Shown one piece after another: positions 9,313 through 18,234 of a DNA stretch of 64,000 bases. The translations under genes and the position numbers were made by a program. The notes beneath the pieces were generated by a model, which worked only from the letters and a program-made list of their open reading frames with translations, made no database searches and was not told where the DNA came from. Position 1 is the first letter of the stretch. Each line of letters starts with the position of its first letter. The stretch is from Limnoglobus roseus (GTDB lineage: Bacteria; Planctomycetota; Planctomycetia; Gemmatales; Gemmataceae): NCBI RefSeq assembly GCF_008254045.1, contig NZ_CP042425.1, positions 248,001-312,000 of the forward strand. The letters are read 5' to 3'.

Positions 9313-9891
9313 ATGTCCGACAAGCAGTCCTCCCCACCGGAAGCGGAGATCGTTCTGACCCCTCCCTCAGCCCTCGACGACCGGCTGAAGCGGTTAGAGG
9401 AGTCGATCGCCGGGATGCGGTCGCAAGCCCTGGCTCCGGCGAACGAGGACGACCTCGCCGAGCGCGTCCTGAAAGTCCTGACGGCGAAGGCGGCCGAGCA
9501 CCGGGCGGCGAACGGCGTTGGCCCCGCCGGACTTGCCCCTCTCGCGTCCATGCCGGTGGTCGTGCCGCCCGAGATCGGTAGTCCGCCGAACGGCCAAAGT
9601 TTGTGGGGCTGGTTCGTCGCCGGCATCGTCAGCGAGATTACCATCATCGCGCGGATGTACTTCGACCCGCGGTACCGACTGAGTCGGGTGGCCCAGTTCG
9701 GCGTGCCGGCCATTCTCGGCCTGTTCGTGCTGAACTACTTCTTCTTCGCCTACACCTGTGCCCTGCCGATCGTGCCGCTGATCGGCGAGCGGCTCGTGTG
9801 CGTAATTTTGTCGCTGGCGTTGTATAAAGTGTTGGTCCGCGAAGTCAGTCGCTACCGGCAGGTGCTGGAGTACCTCGCCCGGTTTGGGTAG
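9313..9891 (+). CDS. hypothetical membrane protein with coiled-coil-like N-terminus
   Basis: 192 residues from the ATG at 9313 (MSDKQSSPPEAEIVL); a GTG at 9274 in the same frame is an alternative start. The first 60 residues are charged and heptad-like (DDRLKRLEESIAGMR), then two or three hydrophobic segments follow (about residues 95-115 and 128-172). The pattern suggests an inner-membrane protein with a cytosolic N-terminal helix. I do not recognise a family. It is 21 bases upstream of pdxJ and probably cotranscribed with it. Confidence 0.7.
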   Translation: MSDKQSSPPEAEIVLTPPSALDDRLKRLEESIAGMRSQALAPANEDDLAERVLKVLTAKAAEHRAANGVGPAGLAPLASMPVVVPPEIGSPPNGQSLWGWFVAGIVSEITIIARMYFDPRYRLSRVAQFGVPAILGLFVLNYFFFAYTCALPIVPLIGERLVCVILSLALYKVLVREVSRYRQVLEYLARFG

Positions 9892-9912
9892 TGCGGCCCG
9901 AAGGGGTAGTCC

Positions 9913-10656
9913 ATGATCCGTCTCGGCGTCAACATCGACCACGTGGCCACGGTTCGGCAGGCTCGCCGCGGGGCGGAACCCGACCCGGTAGCAGCGGCCA
10001 TCCTCGCCACGCTCGGCGGGGCGGACGGCATCACCATTCACCTCCGCGAAGACCGCCGGCACATCCAGGACCGCGACCTGCACGTCCTCCGCCAGACCGT
10101 CACCACGCGGCTGAACCTGGAGATGGCCTGCTCCGACGAAATCATCGCCATCGCCCTGAAAGCAAAGCCCGACGAGGTCACGCTCGTCCCGGAAAAGCGG
10201 CAAGAGCTAACGACCGAGGGCGGGCTGGACGTCCAGAGTAACATCGACTGCGTCCGCAAGGGCGTCGACCAGCTGAAAGCCGGCGGCATTCTCGTGTCAC
10301 TGTTCATCGACACCGACATCGAGCAGGTGGACCTGGCGAAAGCCGTTGGGGCGGATGCCATCGAGTTCCACACCGGCACGTATGCCGACGCCGTCGGGCG
10401 GAAGGCCGTCGGCGAGGAGTTGGCGAAGTTGCAAACGGCCGCCGCCCACGCGGTGCGGGCCGGTCTGCACGTCCACATGGGCCACGGGTTGAACTACCAG
10501 AACGTGCCCGCGATTGTGCGCATCCCCGGCGTCGAGGAACTGAACATCGGCTTCAGCATCATCAGCCGGGCGTTGATGGTCGGCATGACGCAAGCCGTCC
10601 GCGACATGAAGCACGCGATGAGCGAACACTACCCCAATCCGAAGAAGACCGTTTAA
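9913..10656 (+). CDS. pdxJ: pyridoxine 5'-phosphate synthase
   Basis: 247 residues, a normal PdxJ. It condenses 1-deoxyxylulose 5-phosphate with 3-amino-2-oxopropyl phosphate to form pyridoxine 5'-phosphate in the DXP-dependent vitamin B6 route. The family signature is visible from the start: [17 protein letters not shown], then [17 protein letters not shown], the [17 protein letters not shown] block and the C-terminal GHGLNYQN and [10 protein letters not shown] segments. It is a TIM-barrel enzyme without signal peptide. The start is the ATG at 9913. Confidence 0.97.
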   Translation: MIRLGVNIDHVATVRQARRGAEPDPVAAAILATLGGADGITIHLREDRRHIQDRDLHVLRQTVTTRLNLEMACSDEIIAIALKAKPDEVTLVPEKRQELTTEGGLDVQSNIDCVRKGVDQLKAGGILVSLFIDTDIEQVDLAKAVGADAIEFHTGTYADAVGRKAVGEELAKLQTAAAHAVRAGLHVHMGHGLNYQNVPAIVRIPGVEELNIGFSIISRALMVGMTQAVRDMKHAMSEHYPNPKKTV

Positions 10657-10659
10657 CAT

Positions 10660-10732
10660 GGCGAGCCGAGCGGCGTAAGCCACCTGGTGTCACGCGGCGA
10701 TTCACCCGACTCCTGACGGAGTTCGGCTCGCC
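10660..10732. repeat. inverted repeat after pdxJ
   Basis: Ten-base arms at 10660-10669 (GGCGAGCCGA) and 10723-10732 (TCGGCTCGCC) enclose an inner hairpin (ACTCC/GGAGT, 10709-10722). The outer arm resembles the GGCGAGCGGCCCGGCG repeat at the end of glcF, so it is probably a related palindromic family. Confidence 0.65.
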
Positions 10733-10773
10733 AGTCGTCTGAAACGCGAAACAGTTGCAACGGATGTTCGCCC

Positions 10774-11439
10774 ATGTTCGATGCCGTCAAATCCAAGATT
10801 CGGCGGTGGCACATGAAGATGTTGAAGCCGTTCGGCGTCGTGCCCCCGACGGCCTTGAAGCTCAGTTTGGGAGATCACTCGCCGTTCGTTGCGGAATCGC
10901 TGGCCCAGGTTTTCGCGGACGTTGCCGCCGCAGAAGTGGTTCACGGAAACTTGCTCGATCTGGATTGCGACGCCCTCGTCAGTCCGGCCAACAGCTTCGG
11001 CGACATGAGCGGGGGCATCGACAAGGCAATCGACGACTTCTACCGGGGTGAAGCCCAAAGTCGGCTGGTGGCGGCGATTGCCGAGCGGTTCCTCGGCGAG
11101 TTGCCGGTCGGCATGGCAGTCGTGTTGGAGTTGTCTTCAAAGCGATTCCCATTCCTGATTGCAGCCCCGACCATGCGAATTCCCGGCAGTATTGCCGGCT
11201 CGATCAACGCCTACCTCGCCATGCGAGCGGTGTTAGTCGCCGTGAAGCAGTTCAACGAAACAGCTTCCCGTCCGATCCGAAGTTTGGCCGTGTGCGGACT
11301 GGGAACGGGCGTCGGAGGTTTGCACGCCGCCGATGCGGCACTGCAAATGCGAACGGCCTACGATTCCATCATCGGCGAACAGTGGCGGCAGGTTCAGCAC
11401 CCGGTTCTAGCTCCGTATGCCATGCGAAGGGCGAGATAG
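10774..11439 (+). CDS. macro-domain (ADP-ribose-binding) protein
   Basis: 221 residues. The macro fold is recognised from VVHGNLLDLDCDALVSPANSFGDMSGGID, with the N-terminal beta strand and the Asn/Asp region that binds the distal ribose, followed by LPVGMAVVLE and the later CGLGTGVGG loop that holds the phosphates. Macro domains bind or hydrolyse ADP-ribose derivatives. It has about 40 extra N-terminal residues before the domain and no partner toxin (such as DarT) in the window. It lies 9 bases upstream of the ABC permease gene, so they may be cotranscribed, but I see no functional link. Confidence 0.85.
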   Translation: MFDAVKSKIRRWHMKMLKPFGVVPPTALKLSLGDHSPFVAESLAQVFADVAAAEVVHGNLLDLDCDALVSPANSFGDMSGGIDKAIDDFYRGEAQSRLVAAIAERFLGELPVGMAVVLELSSKRFPFLIAAPTMRIPGSIAGSINAYLAMRAVLVAVKQFNETASRPIRSLAVCGLGTGVGGLHAADAALQMRTAYDSIIGEQWRQVQHPVLAPYAMRRAR

Positions 11440-11448
11440 AAACAGACC

Positions 11449-12384
11449 ATGCCCACCGTCACCGACAACCTGCTGCGCTACCGGCCCTGGCGGGGCGAGT
11501 TCCGCGGGCCGACGAACGGCTCGTGGGCGATGGCCCGCACGTCGCTGTTCCTGCTCGCGCGTCGGCGGATCTTCTGGGGACTGTACGCGCTGGCCCTGAT
11601 GGTGTTCTTTTTCTTCTTCTACGGCCAGTACCTCATCGTCTGGATTCAGCAGCAGACGGCCCAGCAGACGGTGCAGTTCGGTGGCATCCCGGTGAAGGTC
11701 AGCGAACTCACGAAGTTCCTCGACCGGCTGAACCTCAACGGTTCGGCCCACACGTTCGCGAACTTCATCTGGTTCCAGGGGTACATCGTTATGATCGTTC
11801 TGGCGCTGGCCGGGGCAGTCCTCGTCGGCAACGATTTCGCCCACGGCAGCCTGCCGTTCTACCTGTCGAAGCCCATCGGCCGGCGGCACTACCTGCTCGG
11901 CAAGTTCCTCGCCATCGGCCTCTTCTTGAACCTCGTGACCACCGTGCCCGCGTTCGCCCTCTACCTGCAAGCCGGCCTGCTGTACGACTGGCAGTCGTAC
12001 TACTTCGATCACCTCCGCGAACTGCTCGGCATCGTCGGCTACGGAGCCGCCCTCACACTGACGCTCGGCCTCCTGCTCATCGCGACGGCCGTGTGGGTGC
12101 GGAAGACGGTGCCGCTCATCATGGTCTGGACCGGCCTGTTCGTCCTCACGCGATTGCTGGCGTCGATGCTGGTGGAAGGGGCGAACCTCGACGTGCGGTG
12201 GCGGCTGATCGACTTGTGGAACGACCTGTACCTCGTCGGCCTCTGGTGCCTGGGCGCACCGTGGGAGTCGGCCCGCGGCCCGCAGCCGCAGTTCTGGGAA
12301 GCGGCCGCCGCATGCGGGGCGGTGATCGTCGGGTGTATGCTGTACCTACGGCGACGGATTCAGGCGGTGGAAATCATCTCGTAG
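11449..12384 (+). CDS. ABC-2 type transporter permease
   Basis: 311 residues with about six hydrophobic helices (first near residues 43-62, then 107-127, 150-170, 193-220, 228-247 and a last one before the C-terminus). The GNDFAHGSLPFYLSKPIGRRHYLLGKFLA segment is the typical coupling-helix region of ABC-2 exporters. The next gene encodes the matching ATPase. The role is export or membrane remodelling of an unknown substrate. Its TAG stop lies inside an inverted repeat that continues into the ATPase ORF. Confidence 0.85.
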   Translation: MPTVTDNLLRYRPWRGEFRGPTNGSWAMARTSLFLLARRRIFWGLYALALMVFFFFFYGQYLIVWIQQQTAQQTVQFGGIPVKVSELTKFLDRLNLNGSAHTFANFIWFQGYIVMIVLALAGAVLVGNDFAHGSLPFYLSKPIGRRHYLLGKFLAIGLFLNLVTTVPAFALYLQAGLLYDWQSYYFDHLRELLGIVGYGAALTLTLGLLLIATAVWVRKTVPLIMVWTGLFVLTRLLASMLVEGANLDVRWRLIDLWNDLYLVGLWCLGAPWESARGPQPQFWEAAAACGAVIVGCMLYLRRRIQAVEIIS

Positions 12385-12482
12385 TGCGGAGCGCGGAATG
12401 CGGAGCGCGGAGTTAAAACCCGAGATCACGAACCTCGCGAAGGCGGATTTGTCTTCCCACTCTTCGATCCGCCCTCCGCACT
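12383..12482. repeat. inverted repeat spanning the permease-ATPase junction
   Basis: Arms 12383-12397 (AGTGCGGAGCGCGGA) and 12468-12482 pair with one mismatch. The left arm contains the permease stop codon and a second CGGAGCGCGG copy follows it. The right arm lies inside the first 30 codons of the ATPase ORF. This looks like a dispersed palindrome inserted at the junction. Confidence 0.7.
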
Positions 12483-13408
12483 CAGCACTGCTCGTTTTCG
12501 AGCAAGTCTCGAAGTGGTACGGCCAAGTCCTCGGGTTGAATCAAGTCACGCTGGAACTCCGCGGCGGCATTACCGGCCTCGTCGGGTCGAACGGGGCAGG
12601 CAAGTCGACGCTCATGAAGCTCGCAACCGGGCAGATTCGCCCGACGCTCGGCCGCGTCACCGTCGCCGGCGTGGACGCCTGGCACTGGGAGGCTCGCCGA
12701 CTGGTCGGCTATTGCCCGGACGTGGACGCCTTCTACGAGGACATGACCGGCCGCGAGTTCGTTCGCACGATGGCCGACCTGTGCGGCTACCCGTCCGCGG
12801 AATCGAAACGACGCACCGAGGCGACGCTGGATCGCGTCGGCATGAGTGACCGGGCGGACCGTAAACTCCGCGGCTACTCGAAAGGGATGCGACAGCGGAT
12901 CAAGCTCGCGCAAGCCCTGCTCACCGACCCGAGCCTGCTCGTCCTCGACGAACCACTCTCCGGCATCGACCCCGTCGGTCGGCAGGAGTTGCTCGATCTG
13001 TTCCGCTCGCTGGCCGCCCAAGGCATGGGCTTGCTCGTATCCAGCCACGAACTCGAAGAGTTGGAGAAGCTGACAAACCACGTCGCGATCATGGCCCGCG
13101 GCCGGGTGGCGGCCGTCGGCACGCTGCAGAAGATTCGCGAGATGCTCGAAGACTTCCCGCTCTCGGTCCGCATCGACGTGGAGCGGCCGAAGGATGTGGC
13201 GAAGTTGCTCCTCTCGCTCGACGAAGTCACCGGCGTTGACGTGGCCGGCGACACGGTGACGGTGCGAGCGCATTCACCGAAGACGTTCTTCCGCGACTTC
13301 GGCCGGCTCGTCGTGCGCGAACGACTGGATGTCCGCCGCTTGGAGCCGCTCGACGACTCGGCCCACGCGATCCTCGGCTATCTCCTGGGTGGCAGTGGAA
13401 AGACGTGA
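12398..13408 (+). CDS. ABC transporter ATP-binding protein
   Basis: Up to 336 residues. A standard ABC ATPase: Walker A GSNGAGKST, the Q-loop region GYCPDVDAFYEDMTG, signature YSKGMRQRIKLAQAL (ABC signature degenerate: YSKGM replaces LSGGQ), Walker B LLVLDEPLSGIDP and the switch His in VSSHELEELE. The family core starts only at about residue 31 (LLVFEQVSKWYG); the first 30 residues lie in an inverted repeat, so the true start may be an internal TTG at 12449, which has AAGG just ahead. It pairs with the upstream permease as an exporter. A C-terminal region of about 80 residues (LSVRIDVERPKD onward) is common in ABC-2 ATPases. Confidence 0.9.
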   Translation: MRSAELKPEITNLAKADLSSHSSIRPPHSALLVFEQVSKWYGQVLGLNQVTLELRGGITGLVGSNGAGKSTLMKLATGQIRPTLGRVTVAGVDAWHWEARRLVGYCPDVDAFYEDMTGREFVRTMADLCGYPSAESKRRTEATLDRVGMSDRADRKLRGYSKGMRQRIKLAQALLTDPSLLVLDEPLSGIDPVGRQELLDLFRSLAAQGMGLLVSSHELEELEKLTNHVAIMARGRVAAVGTLQKIREMLEDFPLSVRIDVERPKDVAKLLLSLDEVTGVDVAGDTVTVRAHSPKTFFRDFGRLVVRERLDVRRLEPLDDSAHAILGYLLGGSGKT

Positions 13409-13615
13409 CCCTTTGCCACCACGACCGGGACGCGGTGGCGAGGAACCACCTCACTTACGTCAAGCGGAGAGTCGATCGGCCGGCGGCCAAAAATCCTTCA
13501 CACATCAGAACTTTCTTGTTGCAATGGGCGTGAGTGAAGTTATCCTCATCTCAATCGCCCGTCTGCTTGACTCGCAAACTCATCCTTTCGTCTTTTTATT
13601 TTCCGAGGAGTTCAA

Positions 13616-14536
13616 ATGCTACGCTCTCCCAGGCGGCACCGGGCGTTTACGCTCATTGAGTTGCTGGTCGTCATCGCGATCATTGCCATTCTCATCGGCC
13701 TGTTGTTACCGGCCGTCCAGAAGGTCCGCGAAGCGGCCGCGCGGATGAAGTGCAGTAACAACCTCAAACAGTGGGGGCTGGGCATGCACAGCTTCCACGA
13801 CATCAACGGGAGCTTCCCGAAAGGCTCGTCGAACAACCCGCGGCAGACGTGGGTCATGTACCTCTGGCCACAGATCGAGCAGAACGCTCTGGCCCAAAAG
13901 AACGACTTCACCAAGCACTTCTACGAAGCCCCGGGAACGATCGTGAACACGATGACCGGCCTGTGCGGTGCACACGTGCCGATCTACCTTTGCCCGAGTG
14001 ACAGCGGCACCATCGACCAGAGCAACGGCACCTACCAACGGACCCGCGGTAACTACGTCGTCAACTGGGGGAATATCGGGTACGACACGGCCCAGACGAG
14101 CGGCGGTCGGGCACCGTTCTACCACACCAGCGGTGATCGATCGAAGCCCGGCAAGACCAAGATGACGGACATGACCGACGGCACGTCGAACACCCTGCTC
14201 ATGTCCGAGTACCTCCTCGCGAAGGGCGCGGACGACAACGACTGGCGCGGCGACATTCACAACGACGACGGCATCTTCCGCTTTCACACCACCCTGACGC
14301 CGAACACGACCTCGGCGGACATCATTACGAACGGCTGGTTCCAAACCCCGAACGACGCGCTCATGCCGGCCACGGCGGGCAGCCCCCAGCAGAACGCGGC
14401 CCGCAGCCGGCACACCGGCGGCGTGAACGCCCTCCTCGGCGACGGCTCGGTGCGGTTCTTCCGCAACACCACGCCGCTCGCCAACTGGCAGGCGCTGGGC
14501 ACGATGGACGGCGGCGAAGCGCTGTCCAACGAGTGA
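13616..14536 (+). CDS. DUF1559 prepilin-type pseudopilin
   Basis: 306 residues. A class III-like prepilin signal is at the N-terminus: short basic leader RSPRRHRAF then [24 protein letters not shown], the methylated Phe/Glu motif and hydrophobic spine. The rest is a DUF1559 domain, greatly expanded in planctomycetes, recognised from [19 protein letters not shown] sequence and the C-terminal H-x-G-G-x-N-x-L-x-G-D-G-S-V-x-F motif ([17 protein letters not shown]). It is processed by a prepilin peptidase and exposed on the cell surface or assembled into a pseudopilus. A clear GAGGAG site sits ahead of the ATG. The exact function of DUF1559 proteins is not established. Confidence 0.93.
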   Translation: MLRSPRRHRAFTLIELLVVIAIIAILIGLLLPAVQKVREAAARMKCSNNLKQWGLGMHSFHDINGSFPKGSSNNPRQTWVMYLWPQIEQNALAQKNDFTKHFYEAPGTIVNTMTGLCGAHVPIYLCPSDSGTIDQSNGTYQRTRGNYVVNWGNIGYDTAQTSGGRAPFYHTSGDRSKPGKTKMTDMTDGTSNTLLMSEYLLAKGADDNDWRGDIHNDDGIFRFHTTLTPNTTSADIITNGWFQTPNDALMPATAGSPQQNAARSRHTGGVNALLGDGSVRFFRNTTPLANWQALGTMDGGEALSNE

Positions 14537-14567
14537 CCGTTTCGACTTACCCCCTCGGAGAATTGCG

Positions 14568-14993
14568 ATGGTGCCCCCTCTCCTCCGCCGCCTCGGGCTG
14601 GGCTTCGCGCTCGCGGTCGGCGTCACCTCGGTCGGTGGTTGCGATAGCGGTCCGCCGGCCGGGGACGTGTCCGGCCTCGTGACCCTGGACGGCAAGCCCG
14701 TGGATAACGGGTACGTGAACCTCCTGCCGGCCGACGGCAAGAGCCCGTCGTCCGGGGGGGAAATTGGGCCGGACGGACGGTACCGCGTTCGCAAAGCCTC
14801 GGTCGGCGTCATGAAGGTCGAAATTCGGTCATCAAAAGTGACCGGCAAGAAGAAGCTGTACAACACGAAGGACAGCCCGGAGCAAGAGATCCGGCAGGAA
14901 ATTCTGCCCACAAAGTACAACAACCCGACGACGTTGACCTACGACGTGCCCGCCGGGGCCAGCGAGAAGAACTGGGAATTGCAGTCGAAGTAA
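14568..14993 (+). CDS. carboxypeptidase-regulatory-like lipoprotein
   Basis: 141 residues. A signal peptide ends in a lipobox (SVGGC, Cys near residue 25), so it is a lipoprotein. The mature part begins VSGLVTLDGKPVDNGYVNLLPADG, the small beta-sandwich seen in many planctomycete lipoproteins, and includes GEIGPDGRYRVRKASVG. It follows the DUF1559 gene by 31 bases, the pairing seen widely in this phylum, and is probably cotranscribed with it. Function is unknown. Confidence 0.85.
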   Translation: MVPPLLRRLGLGFALAVGVTSVGGCDSGPPAGDVSGLVTLDGKPVDNGYVNLLPADGKSPSSGGEIGPDGRYRVRKASVGVMKVEIRSSKVTGKKKLYNTKDSPEQEIRQEILPTKYNNPTTLTYDVPAGASEKNWELQSK

Positions 14994-15009
14994 GCGTGTC
15001 GGTTTCCTA

Positions 15010-15034
15010 CGGCCGTCGGCAGTGCCGACGGCCG
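15010..15034 (+). terminator. hairpin after lipoprotein gene
   Basis: An 11-base perfect stem (15010-15020 with 15024-15034) with a 3-base loop sits 16 bases after the stop. It has no good T-tract, so it may be a weak or bidirectional terminator between the convergent lipoprotein and kinase genes. Confidence 0.5.
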
Positions 15035-15074
15035 CGTCGTTTGCGGGCGACGCCGCCGCTTCCTTGTGAAATCG

Positions 15075-16865
15075 TCACTTGAATTGCGGGAGCGTGAACT
15101 CCAACGGTTTGTCCACGTCCAGGAAGTGGAGGGTCAGTTTTTTCACGTCGGCCGGTGGCATGTTGAATCGAATCCAGAACTGCTCTGATGTCGATTGTGG
15201 GGCAAGGCTCACCCGCTTAAACATTAGAGAAGCAAGGTATCTCCCGTCTTTCGTTCGGGCCACATGGTTGAGGTCACTGAGATTCGGGGGATAAGCCAGG
15301 GTGGCATTCGCGCCAGCGTGAAACCAACTTCCCACCGGATGCCAGGTGCTTGATCGTTCGGTGGGATGAGAGGGATAGCCTTCCTGGTTGAATAGCATGA
15401 CGCGCTCGTTCGTCGGATTAAAGTACGCGAGCACGATTTCCAGGTTGCCGTCGTCGGCCTTTTTCGCGTCGAGAATGTCTAGAAGAACTTGATCCTGGGT
15501 CCGCTTCGCACGGGCTAGGGGCTTCGCCCCCTGCACGATTCTCAACAACCGCTCCGAGGCGCCGGCGGCCTTCAGGCGGTCCGCCGCCTCGCCCTCGGGC
15601 TTGTACGCCAAACCACCTTGCTCGAAGCGATCGACAATCGCATTCTCGGCCACTCCGAGTTGGAGGAGCGACAGCAGTGCTTGCTCCGAGAGTGGCCCCT
15701 TCTTCGCATCCGGCGGAACGGTGACCGATTCCTTGGCGGCCTCCGCGGCCGTAGTCGAGGAAGCGGCAGATTCTGTCGCAGGGCGTTTGAGGGTGAAAGC
15801 GTAAATCGCCAGCCCCAAAGCGACGACTGCCACGCCCCAGCCCACCCACCCGAGGCGGGTCAACTTCCCGGATTGTGTCGCACCCGCTCCCGGTACGGGG
15901 TTCGGGGGAAGGTTCAACTGGGTTGCCTGAAGAGTCGTCGTGGCCCGGTGGCTTTCCGGCGGGGCATTGCGGGCGGCGACGAGAGCCTCCGCGAAAGCCG
16001 CCATTGTCGGAAAGCGGTCGGACGGGTTCTTCGCCAGTGCCTTCAACACGACCGCTTCCACGGCCGACGACACGTCGGGGCAGAGGTCGGTGGGGCGGGC
16101 GGGCGGCGAGTACACCACGCGGTAGAGGATTTCGGTCAGCGACCCCTGGAACGGGGCCACGCCGGTCAACAGTTCGTACAGGATCACGCCGAGGCTGTAG
16201 AGGTCGCTGGCGGGGCCGACCCGCCCGAACTTGCTATCGATCTGTTCCGGCGACATGTACGTCGGTGTGCCCAAGATCGCGCCGGACTTCGTCAGGGCCG
16301 GGGTTGACGGGTCCGTGCGGCGGACGAGTCCGAAGTCGGTGATGAGCGGTTCGCCGGCCGCGTTCATCAAGATGTTCGCCGGCTTCAGGTCGCGGTGCAC
16401 AATGCCGGTGCGGTGGGCCAAATCAAGGGCCTGTGCCAGTTTGTGGATGAGCGTGATGGCCCGCTCGACCGAGAACCGCCCTTCTTGCATCCGCTGGGCC
16501 AGCGACGCGCCATCGATGTACGCCATCGTGAAGAACGTCACGCCGTCGACTTGGCCCACGTCGTGGACGGGGCAGATGTTCGGATGGCCGAGCCCGGCCG
16601 CGGCGCGGGCTTCGCGGTGGAAGCGTTCGAGGTCGTCCGGCGAAACGCCGCCGTCCGCGACGGGAATCTTCAAGGCGACTTGCCGCTCCAAACTCTGGTC
16701 GAACGCCAGGTAAACCTCCCCCATCCCGCCGCGGCCAAGGATGCGAAGGATGCGGTACCGCCCAAAGACCTCGGGCAGCCGGCCGATCCGCTGGCCACTC
16801 AGGTAGGGGGCGGACGGATCGGGCTGAACAATCGTGCCCGACGGGCCAGGAGTGGGGTCAGGCAT
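15075..16865 (-). CDS. membrane Ser/Thr protein kinase (PknB-like)
   Basis: 596 residues from the ATG at 16865; four residues upstream another ATG is in frame. The kinase domain has the glycine loop ILGRGGMGEVY, the ATP Lys in VALKI (about residue 66), the catalytic loop IVHRDLKPANILM and DFG (ITDFGLVRR). Activation segment GTPTYMSPEQIDSKFG is intact, so it should be active. After the domain comes a proline-rich linker and one transmembrane helix (GWVGWGVAVVALGLAIYAF, near residue 345-365), then an extracytoplasmic region of about 230 residues that resembles no sensor I know; it ends in a beta-rich segment (FWIRFNMPPADVKKLTLHFL). A signal-transduction role is certain, the target unknown. Confidence 0.93.
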   Translation of the reverse strand: MPDPTPGPSGTIVQPDPSAPYLSGQRIGRLPEVFGRYRILRILGRGGMGEVYLAFDQSLERQVALKIPVADGGVSPDDLERFHREARAAAGLGHPNICPVHDVGQVDGVTFFTMAYIDGASLAQRMQEGRFSVERAITLIHKLAQALDLAHRTGIVHRDLKPANILMNAAGEPLITDFGLVRRTDPSTPALTKSGAILGTPTYMSPEQIDSKFGRVGPASDLYSLGVILYELLTGVAPFQGSLTEILYRVVYSPPARPTDLCPDVSSAVEAVVLKALAKNPSDRFPTMAAFAEALVAARNAPPESHRATTTLQATQLNLPPNPVPGAGATQSGKLTRLGWVGWGVAVVALGLAIYAFTLKRPATESAASSTTAAEAAKESVTVPPDAKKGPLSEQALLSLLQLGVAENAIVDRFEQGGLAYKPEGEAADRLKAAGASERLLRIVQGAKPLARAKRTQDQVLLDILDAKKADDGNLEIVLAYFNPTNERVMLFNQEGYPSHPTERSSTWHPVGSWFHAGANATLAYPPNLSDLNHVARTKDGRYLASLMFKRVSLAPQSTSEQFWIRFNMPPADVKKLTLHFLDVDKPLEFTLPQFK

Positions 16866-17026
16866 AAAACGTCTCAAGGGGTTTAGGGATGCCCCACTTA
16901 ATACGGCGACACGCGGGACGTGATTAAGATTCTAGGCGGTACGGTCGGGCGGAAGAACGAGATTCCAAATGTGCTCGTATCGGCCAAAAACTGTGCCGCC
17001 GTGCGGGAAAAACCTTCGCTCCAATC

Positions 17027-17054
17027 TTGCCAATAGTTCCGTCGATTCTAGTTT
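17027..17054 (+). promoter_or_regulatory. possible sigma-70 promoter for the rpmJ-rpsM cluster
   Basis: TTGCCA (17027-17032) and TAGTTT (17049-17054) with 16 bases between lie in the 234-base spacer ahead of rpmJ, in the most AT-rich part of that spacer. The -10 is poor. The cluster may also be read from further upstream; this is a weak call. The rest of 16866-17099 shows nothing else. Confidence 0.25.
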
Positions 17055-17099
17055 AACTGTCTACCTTTATTTCGGGGCTAAGCCGGCCCGGAGGCCGAC

Positions 17100-17213
17100 G
17101 TGAAAGTTCGATCCAGCGTTAAGCGCATCTGCGAAAAGTGCAAACTCATCAAGCGGAAGGGCGTCGTCCGCGTGATTTGTGAAGACCCGCGCCACAAGCA
17201 ACGCCAAGGCTAA
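17100..17213 (+). CDS. rpmJ: 50S ribosomal protein L36 (bL36)
   Basis: 37 residues, too short for most ORF finders. It starts at a GTG ([15 protein letters not shown]) with a strong GGAGG site at 17090-17094. The zinc-binding residues Cys11, Cys14, Cys27 and His32 are all present, so it is the C+ (zinc) form. It is the normal first gene of the rpmJ-rpsM-rpsK-rpsD-rpoA-rplQ string and sits 11 bases ahead of rpsM. Confidence 0.96.
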   Translation: MKVRSSVKRICEKCKLIKRKGVVRVICEDPRHKQRQG

Positions 17214-17224
17214 GGAATCAGGAC

Positions 17225-17605
17225 ATGCCGCGTATTCAAGGCGTCGACATCCCGCCCGACAAATTGCTCCACATCAGCCTGCGCTACCTCCGCGGCATCG
17301 GGCCGACCACCGCGCTCGAACTGTGCGAGAAAGTCGGCGTCGATCCGATGCGGCGGGCCAAGACCCTCACCGACGACGAGGTCGCCAAGCTCGCCACGAT
17401 CATCGACCGCGATTACCTCGTGGAAGGGGCCTTGCGTCGCTTCGACGGCGGCAACATCCAGCGGTTGAAGGAAATCAAGTCGTACCGCGGCGAACGGCAC
17501 CGGAAGAACCTCCCGGTCCGCGGCCAGCGGAGCAAGACCAACGCCCGGACCCGCAAGGGCATCCGGAAGACGGTTGCCGGTAAGAAGGGCGTCAAGGACA
17601 AGTAA
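17225..17605 (+). CDS. rpsM: 30S ribosomal protein S13 (uS13)
   Basis: 126 residues, normal length. It begins [21 protein letters not shown], has the helix-hairpin region of S13 ([20 protein letters not shown]), and ends with the conserved basic [13 protein letters not shown] segment that contacts the ribosomal P-site tRNA. An AGGA is close ahead of the ATG. Confidence 0.98.
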   Translation: MPRIQGVDIPPDKLLHISLRYLRGIGPTTALELCEKVGVDPMRRAKTLTDDEVAKLATIIDRDYLVEGALRRFDGGNIQRLKEIKSYRGERHRKNLPVRGQRSKTNARTRKGIRKTVAGKKGVKDK

Positions 17606-17628
17606 AAGGGCGGCGAGTGACGGGCGGC

Positions 17629-17672
17629 GAGTGACGAGTTCACGGCCGGTCTTCGCTCGCAACTCGTCACTC
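17629..17672. repeat. 12-bp inverted repeat between rpsM and rpsK
   Basis: Arms 17629-17640 (GAGTGACGAGTT) and 17661-17672 (AACTCGTCACTC) are perfect complements; an additional GGCGAGTGACGG copy precedes the left arm. It fills the 88-base rpsM-rpsK gap, which is short or absent in most bacteria. It resembles a dispersed palindrome more than an attenuator, since no T-tract follows. Confidence 0.75.
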
Positions 17673-17693
17673 TTAACTCGCGACTACACACAC

Positions 17694-18074
17694 ATGGCCA
17701 AGAGCAAGAAGAAGAAGCAACGTCGCAACGTGAGCCGTGGGCACGCCCACATCCAATCGACGTTCAACAACACCATCGTCACCATCACCGACACCAACGG
17801 CGACACGCTGTGCAGTGCGTCGGGCGGGATGGTCGGCTTCAAGGGGAGCCGGAAGAGCACGCCGTTCGCCGCCCAACGGGCCGCGGAAGAAGCCGCCAAC
17901 AAGGCGTCGAAGTACGGCGTGAAGGAAATCGAAGTGTTCATCAAAGGACCGGGTGCGGGCCGCGAGTCGGCCGTCACCGCCCTCCAAGCTTCGGGCCTGA
18001 ACGTGAAGGCCATCGAAGACGTCACCCCGATGCCGCACAACGGCTGCCGACCGCCGAAAAAGCGCCGGGTGTGA
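17694..18074 (+). CDS. rpsK: 30S ribosomal protein S11 (uS11)
   Basis: 126 residues from the ATG at 17694 ([20 protein letters not shown]); the longer open frame back to 17574 overlaps rpsM and an inverted repeat and is rejected. Family marks: [37 protein letters not shown] and the C-terminal [18 protein letters not shown] tail. It belongs to the platform of the small subunit. Confidence 0.98.
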   Translation: MAKSKKKKQRRNVSRGHAHIQSTFNNTIVTITDTNGDTLCSASGGMVGFKGSRKSTPFAAQRAAEEAANKASKYGVKEIEVFIKGPGAGRESAVTALQASGLNVKAIEDVTPMPHNGCRPPKKRRV

Positions 18075-18095
18075 TTTTTCTTTGCGACGACATCC

Positions 18096-18134
18096 GTGGT
18101 CAGGGGCCGCATTTCGAATGCAACCCCTGACCAC
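18096..18134. repeat. interrupted inverted repeat between rpsK and rpsD
   Basis: GTGGTCAGGGG at 18096-18106 pairs perfectly with CCCCTGACCAC at 18124-18134, with an inner GCATT/AATGC stem, giving a long hairpin. No T-tract follows, so this is not an obvious terminator. It shares the TCAGGGG core with the repeats between rpoA and rplQ. The remaining part of the 160-base spacer (18135-18234) shows no further structure I can support. Confidence 0.7.
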
Positions 18135-18234
18135 AACTGTTCTCCGACCCGTGAGAGTGGACCGACGCTGGGGTTCGCCACACTCCGCGGAGACAGGATG
18201 CCGACGCTACGGACCCCTGTAGGATCGGATTTCC

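Noticed and set aside
13409..13615. Promoter TTGACT with a TCTTTT-like -10 ahead of the DUF1559 gene.
   Set aside because: The -10 is too poor and the spacing unsuitable to report as a feature, although a promoter must exist in this 207-base spacer.
16866..17099. tRNA or other structured RNA in the spacer ahead of rpmJ.
   Set aside because: No cloverleaf, T-loop GTTCGA-type or anticodon pattern was found by eye on either strand; a tRNAscan-SE run would settle it.
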